Assembly: GCF_918797505.1 (NCBI RefSeq)
Contig: NC_092797.1
Location: 15,265,372 to 15,329,371, forward strand
Length of the DNA: 64,000 nucleotides
Reading direction: 5' to 3'
DNA from: Bemisia tabaci
Lineage: Eukaryota > Arthropoda > Insecta > Hemiptera > Aleyrodidae
Below are positions 43,801 to 53,100 of the stretch, piece by piece (within the stretch, counting starts at the first letter, position 1; every line of letters starts with the position of its first letter). The notes below the pieces were generated by a model, which made no database searches, was not told the DNA's origin, and saw only the letters and a list, made by a program, of their open reading frames with translations. Made by a program: the position numbers and the translations under genes.

Positions 43801-46786
43801 TTACCTGTGACGTAGAAGTCGGCTGCCCAGCCAAATATTTGGGCCAGGATCCCACAAATCGGGTTGGTGACAACTAATCCGACATAGATCCCAGAGGTTG
43901 CAATAGACGCAAGTTGAGTCCTTTCCATCGGCGGTGCCCATTGTGACCAAACAGCATCAAGACACGGAAATGTCACTCCCTTGATAAAACAATGGAGAGT
44001 ATCAAAAGTTAGTATTGCGATTCAGTAATGAAATCAGAGTTTTTGATGGGTTGGAAAGCATGTCAACCGTCAGTAAATCATGAGTCCCCGAAGTCTCGTG
44101 TTGGGCAAAGAAAAGGGTAAAGTAAGTTTTCGTATCGAAAAAAATTTATTTAAAATAGTAAATGACCTGAAAATTAGTGTTTTTTTTTTAAAAAAAAATT
44201 ACTTCCCTTCTTTTGAATTTTTTTATCAGAATTTGTCACCCCCCTAATGTAAGGGCGTATCTCGATTTCCTCGTGAGCCCTGTTTTACATATACTTCACT
44301 TTATGCTTTCGGGGGCTCTTGCGGAAATCGAAATACGCCCTTACGTTGGAGGAGCGACAAATGGACAATGTTGGAGGAGATGTTGCTTGCGTGAGGAATT
44401 AGCGATTTGACTAATGATCCTCATGTAACTGTTCGCGAAAAACACGATGGTGCCACTGGTTTTCTCTGAAATCAGCTCCCAAGCTCAAAAAAGCTCTCAA
44501 GTTGAGGCCAAAATGGAGGGGATATCTTACGCTATCCTGAGAGTCTACCTCTACATCAAGACGCACTCTCCATGCAAAGATAGGGAGCAAATACATTGAC
44601 AGGGCTGCCACTTTATTTGGGGACTCCAAAACTGAAAACACGGCATCACTGCTAATGTATTTGCTCCCTATCTTCGCACGGAGAGTTCGTCTTGATAGAA
44701 AGGTGGACTCTCCGAATAGCGTGGGATATCCCCTCCATTTTGACCTCAACTTGAGAGCTTTTTTTGAGCTTGGGAGTTGATTTCAGAGAAAACCAGTGGC
44801 ATCATCGTGTTTCTCTCGAACTTTTACATTGGAATCAATTCTCAAATCGCAAATTCCCCACACATGCAACTCTGGCGGGGTAAGATCCAAATCTGTTTCA
44901 CCTTTGATGAAAATAATGGTCTTATGCTGTAAGCTAGAATGGCGGCAGTTGCCTGTTGGAAATTTACCTGAAACATACCCTCTAGAATCCTGAGAGCGAC
45001 CAAGAAGTAGACGTTGAGTCTGGCCAAAGGCGGCGTGATCAGGGTAAACAGCGCTGAGGCTGCGACTCCGATCCCGAAGAGGCGAGCACCACCGAAGCGC
45101 CGACTCAGATACGCGCCGAGGATCTGCGTGCTGATGTATCCGTAGAAAAATGAGCCCAGAACCATACCACGTAGTTTAGGGTCCCAGTCGAACTCTTGCA
45201 CCTATGAATTTTAACGAGAAAGTCAAATTATGTGATCTGGTTCTTCCGAAGACAAACATCTTGAGGATCCCAAAAATCCAAAATGAATACGCTCCTCGAA
45301 CAGTCATAGGCGGATCCCCCGGGGAGGGGGGAGGAAGGAGGTTAGAGTACCTTTATAGACAGAGTATGGTCATTCCTATAGACTTCGTTATGCAGGGTAT
45401 TTCTGTTTTAAAGTCCTTGAAATGTGTTGTTCATCTTCTTTTCCTAGATGAATGCCATGTTATGCTATTAATACATCAGTTCATTCAAATTGATTACATT
45501 AATCTAATTCCGTTCTGTGGTGATAGGTAGGTAATTGGCAGAATGCAGATAGAATACAGTGAATCTATAGTGTGTGCGTCTAATACAGGCGGAACTGGGA
45601 TAATAAAACTCCCGCATGTCACAGGGATTTCCAATTTAAGTAGTTTTCACTCACGTAAAATTTTATGATCGGTGTTGCCTCTTTGTTTGAGGACTCCAAG
45701 GCTTCGGAAACACGGCAACCTTGCTAATGTATTTGCTCCCTACCTCTACATGGAGAATCTGACTAGATATAGGTGAACTCTCACAGTAATGTGAACGATT
45801 TTCGCAATGACGGTCTCAAATTTGAGAGATTTTTTGAGCCTAGGCGCCTGTCTTAGAGAAAATTAGTGGCACCATCGTGTTAATCGCGAAAATTTACTTA
45901 GATCGCAAATCCTCGCGTCATACAAGAGCCCTATTTGGAATAGTACGCAACATTTGGCACCAGTGTTCAGTTGATAATCGGTAAATGATGTTATTACAAA
46001 CCATTGCAGAGATTGTGGTTCCATTTTCGAGTTTCACAACTGAAATTTGCTCTGACGTCATAGCTACTATTGCAACGCTCAGATTCACTCTGATAGCATA
46101 CATGTTCATGAATCCAAAGAAAGCCAGAAATGACACTAAATACCGTTTACGCTTGAAAATATACCATTTTGAACTGTAAATGAAACGGAAATTAGTGTTC
46201 TGTTTTTACATAAAGTGGTCGACTGGTTATCGGCGTGAGAAAGCCTGGTGTAGTTAGGAACAACAGTTTCATAAGATAATCTTCTTCAGACCGCTTCAAT
46301 TATTATTGTTGTCGTGGTTAACAGACTTTGTCTAGTCGTGGCTTTCACCAAATATATGTAGGTACACTAAGCGCTGGAAATGTTCATGATTGTAGAATAA
46401 TTTTTTTCTTTCTCTACATCCGAAATAATTTTTTATGTTTACTTCATAGTTTCGCACAAAAGAAGGAAAAAAGAGATGAGACAAATATGAGATACGAAGG
46501 TATAAATATACGTATATTTGTGGAGTGAAAGAAGACAGGAGGAAATTTAAATTTACAATTTCAATGACTTAAAAAAATTGAGACGTGCTGACTGAACTCA
46601 ATACATGACTGGTATTGAGACCAAATTAATAAGTAGATGAATCAATGAATACATGCATAGATTAATAAACACGTGGCCTCTAAATAACTTTCTGAAAATA
46701 TCATGTTTTTGTTTTAATGTTACTAATTTTCTAACTTACTCATGGAGTGGAGGTTTGGGAAGGTCAGTCTTGTTGTTGTATTCCAT
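34898..46786 (-). CDS. SLC17-family transporter (sialin/phosphate cotransporter-like), copy 1, 10 exons, complete
   Basis: Exons on the minus strand, in order: 46786-46740, 46173-46002, 45201-44968, 43979-43805, 42783-42650, 41525-41405, 40498-40368, 39743-39601, 38890-38770, 35077-34898. All introns are GT-AG and the phases agree, giving 485 codons. Seen: Met-1 and a short cytosolic N-terminus; a first membrane helix with the SLC17 signature [13 protein letters not shown] (Arg44); a lumenal loop with an N-glycosylation sequon (Asn66, NGT); the inter-helix motif [13 protein letters not shown] in exon 3; GVTFP...[12 protein letters not shown] in exon 4; NNLDIAP in exon 9; and a charged cytosolic tail. 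Length is typical of the 12-helix major-facilitator SLC17 family, which moves organic anions or phosphate with H+ or Na+; the substrate cannot be told from sequence. Odd points: Gln151 replaces the usual Glu before GVTFP, and Asp159 replaces the usual His. The start is the only in-frame ATG giving the correct phase into exon 2. It lies in tandem, 353 bp downstream of the stop of the paralog at 47140-56336. Confidence 0.93.
35312..35976. repeat. Rearranged 5' LTR of the BEL/Pao-type element
   Basis: Positions 35312-35606 are LTR first half in normal orientation. Positions 35607-35648 are the complement of the leader and primer-binding site, and 35649-35976 the complement of the LTR second half. 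One base (the A at 37074 in the 3' LTR) is missing at the inversion joint. An ORF starting MTYKNRHG on the minus strand appears in both LTR copies and is a by-product of the LTR sequence. Confidence 0.85.
35977..36657 (+). CDS. Truncated Gag-like protein with three zinc-knuckle-like motifs (BEL/Pao type)
   Basis: This open frame starts at the ATG at 35977, just inside the LTR/leader boundary; the frame is open further left to 35959 but that part is inverted LTR. An Arg/Glu-rich segment (roughly residues 18-47) is followed by three Cys/His motifs. Two have the spacing C-x2-C-x3-H-x4-C ([13 protein letters not shown] and [13 protein letters not shown]), and a third reads [13 protein letters not shown]. 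The order of knuckles and the final HH-x3-H are typical of Gag proteins of arthropod BEL/Pao retrotransposons, which package element RNA. The expected longer N-terminal Gag region and all enzymes are missing, so this is a deletion derivative. Expression would need the element's own promoter, whose 5' LTR half is inverted here. Confidence 0.7.
   Translation: MDLDIADHGWTYGPFEERRRQERAATAADRRRRHQRKERAEERRRHRSDVVDERRVVIDTSRSRQPHHVRSRTLRCVWCYHEHISLSCPELLTLAPAERLQLVESHDRCSNCLGTHRASRCQCPKKCRFCRERHHSILHHAFPTVEPRATTLLTRQSTQSSSAPERSRPAQSVRFADPIASVVDDLENDVEVPVYQARLLYRRQRLAADWDKPSAIVTPDAVYEVL
36779..37402 (+). repeat. 3' LTR of the BEL/Pao-type element
   Basis: This 624-bp LTR runs TGTT...TACA, preceded by a short purine-rich stretch (CGGGGAGTA) that could act as the polypurine tract, and followed by target duplication AACGT. 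It contains an internal hairpin around 37258-37292 (CATCTTCCCAAA with its complement). Confidence 0.85.
37469..38412. mobile_element. Inverted-repeat DNA element, family P, copy 1 (about 0.94 kb)
   Basis: The ends are inverted copies of each other (TGGTAAAAATTGGCGATAGG at the left; its degenerate complement at the right). Sub-terminal blocks contain many short GGCTATA/TATAGCC and AGCCGGCTGTA-type words. The centre holds the palindrome GGCGCCTACAAACCTAACAG...complement at 37933-38009. A second copy lies at 52097-53117 in the opposite orientation and a partial one at 24140-24645. No transposase. It lies in the last intron of the SLC17 copy at 34898-46786. Confidence 0.75.
39989..40234. mobile_element. 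Hairpin element (246 bp) in intron 7 of the SLC17 copy at 34898-46786
   Basis: ATTGAGGAGCTTTCCGGAAA...GGGCACATAGC at the left and its complement at the right; further in, TTTCCATCATTA and TGATGGAAAC pair, as do CAGTCAGTGACC and GGTCACTG. Confidence 0.7.
41081..41309. mobile_element. Family B hairpin element (229 bp) in intron 6 of the SLC17 copy at 34898-46786
   Basis: CACTGGAAAAAAACACATTC...CCAGTG, preceded by TA and followed by TG (one base changed from the TA duplication). The arms pair over about 100 bp. Confidence 0.8.
42178..42448. mobile_element. Family E element in intron 5 of the SLC17 copy at 34898-46786
   Basis: GCATATCGACGGTGTAAGTC at the left, GACGTCGCAGACTTCCTACC core, and CACCGCAAACGAGATGTGTG...CCGTCAATGTGC at the right. 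Confidence 0.7.
43060..43130. repeat. Single GCAATGCG...GTAGGCGCTAA unit
   Basis: GACGCAATGCGCGAAGTATT followed by GTAGGCGCTAATACGCGTTTC matches the tandem units inside the hAT-like element at 29337-30133. It lies in intron 4 of the SLC17 copy at 34898-46786. Confidence 0.5.
44247..44350. mobile_element. Family G hairpin element in intron 3 of the SLC17 copy at 34898-46786
   Basis: ATGTAAGGGCGTATCTCGAT at the left, ATCGAAATACGCCCTTACGT at the right; the arms pair over about 35 bp. Confidence 0.7.
44372..44877. mobile_element. Family H long hairpin element (about 506 bp) in intron 3 of the SLC17 copy at 34898-46786
   Basis: Inverted arms of about 240 bp (ACGATGGTGCCACTGGTTTT and complement; AGGGAGCAAATACATTGACA and complement). 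The right end is only about 90 bp from exon 3, so the pre-mRNA carries a long hairpin next to a splice donor. Confidence 0.8.
45660..45915. repeat. Partial family H element in intron 2 of the SLC17 copy at 34898-46786
   Basis: One arm and part of the centre only: CACGGCAACC(T)TGCTAATGTA, TTTGCTCCCTA and TTAGTGGCACCATCGTGTTA. Confidence 0.6.
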
Positions 46787-47019
46787 GGCAAAAATCAAGT
46801 AAACTGAAACTTTAGTGGCGCGAGGTGCCACAATCCGATCACAACAAGAGGCAGGTAAAGTGCTGAGAGGAAAAATCGTCTCAACTTAAATTTTAGCCGC
46901 CCGCAGCCCCTTGAAATTTAATCTTTCTTCAAGTTGATCGAGTACTCGCCGAGCGATATCGACGACTAAAGTGCGACATTACTTTTACCGATGAGCGGAT
47001 GAATAAATATTCACAATTT

Positions 47020-47085
47020 ATCGAAGGAAATTTGGTATCTCTTGAAATGTATACGGCGCGGCGTATTCTTCATTATCAGAACACA
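47020..47085. repeat. Family A element fragment between the two SLC17 copies
   Basis: GAAGGAAATTTGGTATCTCT...TATACGGCG resembles the right end of family A, located just downstream of the stop codon of the gene at 47140-56336. Confidence 0.45.
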
Positions 47086-47139
47086 TGGTGAACACAGGGG
47101 GCGAATAATACGGATGCATTTCCATTGCAGTTTCTAATT

Positions 47140-50100
47140 TTACACCTCTGCTACCTTCGGTTCAGCTTTGCGTTTTCCTGACTGCGTTTCGTTTTCGGCC
47201 CAAGATTGGATCTCCCCGTCAGCGAACATACCGTAAAAAATAGCACCAAACATGTAAACACAGCTAGTAATCAGGAATACATTTCTCCACTCGGATGACT
47301 CCTGTTTCATTAAACAAACAAACAAAAAAATCAATTATTTCATTTTACTAAATATCTTTTTTACGGTTTAAATTTTTGACATACCTTCTCGAAAACTTCG
47401 GTGGGGGCATTGATCTTCATAAAGTTTTTGCGTTTTATACGAAGTCCTTTGATACAATTTCCCTTCAAAATAAGCCATTAGTACCTGAAAATGCACTAGA
47501 TTAGCGTGGAGGGCAATAGTGCATGATACCTATATTCATCGAGCTATGTTGTAAGTCGATCATGCCTTGTCATCCTGAGCGCTTTATAAAAAAACAAAAT
47601 CGAATTTTCTGTATTCTTATTTTTTGATTGAATAAGTGAGCCACATGTCAAAGAAATCGTATCCAATCACAACCTACCTTGTGCTGAACAAGATATCCTG
47701 CGAGCGTAGGACTGAGCACTCCCGCCATTGAAGAGATGGTATTCTCTAAACCCTTTATAACACAAGCGTGCTGCGGTGCAATATCCAAATTATTTATACT
47801 AAAACATATTCAAAATATATATGCGATTAATCTACAGTGTAGACACTGCCAATATACGATTGGTTTTATGATGATAAATTTATCTTCCTTAAATTTAAAA
47901 TTGCTTTATTCCTGATGACGAGAATTCATCTATGCGTTACCCCTGTAACTTTTAAACACATCGAGTTGGACGCTTGAAAATATGTGAGTGTTTCTAGGTC
48001 AAAGACATGACTTTAGTGTCCTCTCTCGCTCCCAATTAACTTTAAAGGGATCCCTTTAAAAAAAAACCAAGAGCTCTAAGGGACTTAGGGATGTTACGAG
48101 ACTTTTTGATCACCCTGTATAGCTACCAAAATTCGTTTCGAAGTCAGGACGCTAGAACGCCCCTATTTTGAAAAAATTGAGATTACATAGGTTTTTTAAA
48201 AATCTTTCTGGTAATTTTGTAATGCTGTTTGGCGGACGACTGTTGCATCTCAAGTTGAGTGTTAATATGAATTAGAGCACAAATTTCATTTGAACCGCGT
48301 TAAACAGAAAGGAACCAAGCCACATCAGCTATTGCCAAATTTAATTAGGCAATTTAATTTTTTACATGAAAACGGTTGTGCGGATTTGCGTGCAAATTTC
48401 AGTGAAAATTCTCCATGGTACGAAGCAAATCCCTTAAACTTTTTAAAGAAATCCGAACAAACGTTCTCTCGTAACAAATTTAATTGCCCAGTCAAACTTG
48501 GCAATAGCTGATGTGGCTCGGTTCCTATCTGTTAAACTCGGTCCATTTTGATACTGTGGGATGATTGATGAGAAACTGGTTATTACGTGGGGTCATGGTA
48601 ATGTCTCGAATTAAATTTAGGAATTTTTATGTGAGATTTTAAATACTTTATGATCATTATTTAAATATTTGAAATTTGCTTATTTCTTGAACTGTATAAG
48701 GTATTCAATAAAATTGGAAATTAAAAATAGTTTTTGCAGATAAAAAGAAATAAAATCAAGTTACTCACTCGAAAGCAGCGCAAGCAAAAGCTCCTATACT
48801 GCAAGATATGATCAAACAGGAAACGACCCCGACAGACGTGTCCATGTAAGAGACGGCAAAGATGCAAATGGCTTGACAAGTAAAAGCTGTGCAAGTGAAC
48901 AACTTTCGCGTCTATAACAAGAATAATCAATTAATTCATAATTAGTTATAAATCAAACATTTTAAGCATAGGACATTTCATCGCGCTTATAGATAAACTA
49001 CATTTTTTGTTTCATTTTCAATACGCTGATAGTGTCAAGTTACTCACTTATGAAAAAGCAGATTTAATGAATGCACTACCTTCATATAAAACTAAGAATT
49101 TTAGTTAAAAATTTTACAAAATTAAAATCGTTAAAAGGCAGTTTTTAAAAAATAAAATCTGAGGACAGCAGGGATATGTTGAAAGAATGTCGGTAATGTA
49201 AAGTGGGAGGAAATGGATTCTTCACTTGATTAGCCGTGAACAAAATTTTGAAAAATATATAAAAAATTGAAAAAATTGTTCTAAATTTAAAGTAAACTGC
49301 GTACATACTTGCTTCGTTGTTAGGTAATTAGACCGCACCCAGTCAACGAGGAAACCAGCTACTTGCATCACTAGAGCCATACCCACATAAGGTAAAGCTG
49401 ATAAAATTCCAGCCTCGGCCAAATTGAAGTTCAAGGTTTCTACAAAAGAGACAAACACGCAGTTTTAGGCAAGTTCGGACGATATAAAGAATGCAACGAT
49501 TCAGCGATATACGACCAAGTGGCACGAGAAAAAATAATACATTTCAATAAAATAGCGCAACTTAAAAAAAATATCGCAAATTGCCTAAGCACCTTTTTGA
49601 AGGCGCTATAATAATCACAGTAAGTTGCAAAAATATGTAAAAACACGTTAGGACAATGCTGCCAGTTGCCTGTCCTCCTTTTTGAAGGCACCTGCAATAA
49701 TTGTAATATGTTACAACTTCGCAACTTAAATGTCTTTCAATTTTTAAATTCGCCACTTATAATAGCTGTTATGATAATTGATAATAGAGCTTTAAACGTT
49801 AAGATTTATGTGTACCTTTCATGAAGGTTGGAAGTTGCGTCAATAACGTGTAACAGCCCCAATCTCCAGTAAACATAGCAACAGTAATGGCCCAAACAGG
49901 CATGGATGTTATGATATTTCTCCATGGAATTGGCATCTAAAGTCAAAATACCAGTCACTTAAATCACCAGGAGGTAGACAAGAATCATAAAGAAAAGGAC
50001 AGAAAAGAAAAGACGGAGAAAAGACCGAAAAAGGTGCTGAAAATCATCACATGGCTTCGTTTTATAGCATATTTCAGCAAAAACATCCTAGATGCATCAT

Positions 50101-53100
50101 ATCCAATGTATCGCCTTCGATATAATCACAAGTCATGCCATGTGACGGTTTAATATCGATTCGTTGCTTGGCTGACATAAGGGCGTAACTACTATTTGAG
50201 GTAAGCCCGGAAAAGCACTGAATTGTATAGAAGACTGGGTTCAATACAGAGTGTAGTTACGCCTTTTTGTCAGGTAGGCGACGGATTGGTCCATAGAGCA
50301 AATAATCCTAATTCTAATTGTCTAACTTTCCATTCAATGGACTTGCTGTGAGAAGTAGAGTGAAAATTGGATGCACAAAAATCAGATTAGCTTCATGTTA
50401 TTTTCGTAATTGTTCCTGGGACAGCAACTGATTGAGAGTATTATTTCGTCGCTCAGACAAAAGAGCGTAACTACACATTGAAATGAGCCCGGAATAGTAT
50501 TTAATTGTATAGACGGCAGGATTCATTGGAGAGTGTAGTTACGCTATTATGCCAGGGAGGTGAAGATTCGAGCGATTAATGGTGATACTGAATTATCCTT
50601 CACGCATCAAAATTATCGGAGTAAAATCTTATATCTCGATAAAAGGAAAATTGAATGTAATGCCACATTGATTGTTCCATCGGAATTTTTCTGTAAATTT
50701 ATTTTTCAGATTTATTTTTTGGCAATGCCTCAGGTCAAACTCTTCCTACGGTTAAATAAATATCCAACAAGTTACATGGAAATATATATCCTTCAGGTTC
50801 TCGCTAGACTATTACATGGCACATTATGCTTGAGCAAATCTCGTGCCATCATGATGTAAATTTTTTATGTAAATTTTAAAGTTTATTTTCTCTTACTATT
50901 TCATTCATCGGTAAATAAATAACAGTATATTTATATTTTCTTGCAGCTGCATGCCAATATAATTTAGCTGATTCACTCACTAACGTAATCAATCATAAAA
51001 TGATATGTTACCTTACTATCGGACGAAGATTTGCAGAGAGAATCATGAATGTATTTCAACTCCTCGGTAGATATATGAGGGTCGTCCGCCGGACAGTTCC
51101 TGACAGTCCAGAACCATATTATTGACCATATCAAGGCAATGGAGCCTGTGAATTGTGGCGGGGGGAAGTTCAAATTAAAAAGGGAAATATTTGAGAAAAT
51201 ATATGAAGAAAGTCAGGATTAAACCGTATCTTGGTCAACTTTATATTTAAGTTGTCCCAATGAATTTTGGATCCTTAAGTTTACTTAGAACATACGTCTC
51301 AGAGAGAGTAACAATATGAATATCACCGTAATTTAGAATGTTAACTCAAAATTTTAAATTTTGGTTGTCTCTTCGCAATATATTGAAAATAAATCATTTA
51401 TATCATAGAGAAATTGTGCTATAATATTGCAATATATACCATACCTCACTCTCGGTGAAAATTCTGATTTTTGGGTCTGAATTTCTCCCACGTTAGCGAT
51501 GAGTGGGTTAAAGGAAGTGTTGCCCAGAATACTCGGATATATTTTCAGGTAAGAATACGTGAAGGCACTTGTCTCTTTTTTAGTGAATTCAATCTGATTT
51601 ATTTTCAGTACCTGTGACATAGAAGTCGGCCTCCCAACCAAAAATTTCGGTAAGGATTCCGCAAGTAGGGTTGGTGGCAACTAATCCAACATAGATCCCA
51701 GAGGTTGCTAGGGACGCAAGCTGAGTCCTTTCCATTGGTGGAGCCCACTCTGACCAAAGAGCATGCATGCATGGAAACGTCACTCCCTGGATAATACAAT
51801 CGGAATATAGTGGCCAAAACTTAATTGACGACGTCATTTCGTTAAATAAAATATTGAGTATTGATTGGTTGCAGACAATGTCATTCATCGGCCGATTGCA
51901 AGTCACCAAAGCCGTTTGACGGAAAATCTAAGAAGTAAAGGAAGTCGCTATGTTTTAAGAAAACAACGATTTTCTTTCTTTTAAATAGGCTTGAATAGCT
52001 CCGATATAGTTTAATGGGGGAAAAGATCCAACACTTAAAATTGTAGTCACCCTGGAGAAGTAGACGGAAATGTTTTATGAAGGTGGCGACTGTCCCTGGT
52101 AAAAATTGGCAGTAGAAGGTGTGTTCCAAAATACTATAGACCTAAAGCCGGCTGTAAGATTTCCAATAGCTTCTGTAGCCGGCTGTACATCTTTACTATA
52201 AGCTCCGAGGCCTCCTAATTTTGCGTAACTGGTAACGCTTAGTTCCAGCGTTCTACCGAGCCGATTTTCATGATTTTTGTTTCTTACAGCCTTTTATAGC
52301 CGATGGCGACTAAGCAACACCCAGACGATAAAGTTTATGCTAAACGTTACTAAATACGGACACTAGGACTTAGTTAGTTTTTTGACTACCGCTCTCTTTT
52401 TGTGCCGTAGTATCTCGATTTATTTTGTGAGGAAAGCTCCGTACTTTTGAAGGATGCCTGTCATTCTTAATATGTTGGAGCGCCTTCCATTTTTTATGAC
52501 ACTGTGCAATACCTCTGGTGTGAAATAGTTGCTTCAGGCGCCGTGGTACGCTGCGGCGCGGCGCGGCGGGCGGGCAGCCAGCGCGAAACGCGCATTGGCG
52601 CCTACAAACCTAACAGGGATACTTCACGCATTGCGCAATGCGTGAAGTATCCCTGTTAGGTTTATAGGCGCCAGTGCGTCGCCGCTTCGCTTTGTGTTCG
52701 GCTCTAATATTTAATCTCGTGGAGTCAGCGTTTTTCAACTCATGATTTTGAAATGTTTGCACACTCTGTATGGACTATTCTCATTTTAATTGATGAAATG
52801 AAAATATGTTTTCAAGGAAAATATAATGTGTGTTTTGTAAATATTAAGGTAGTTCCGTATCAAACTTAATGATTTCCAAAGCACACAAATTTCTACACAA
52901 TTTCTTATAGCCTTTTATAGCCAATGGCGATAAATTGTAAAGCCCGGCGATAGGAACTATAGCCCGACTGTATACACTTTTATAGCTTCGTATAGCTCGA
53001 CTATATGATTTGCTCCGCTTTCTACAGCCAGCTATATAGTTTTCAATAGCCTTCTTTAGTCGGCTAAAAGAACTCCTCTGGTATTTTGAACCGCAGCTCC

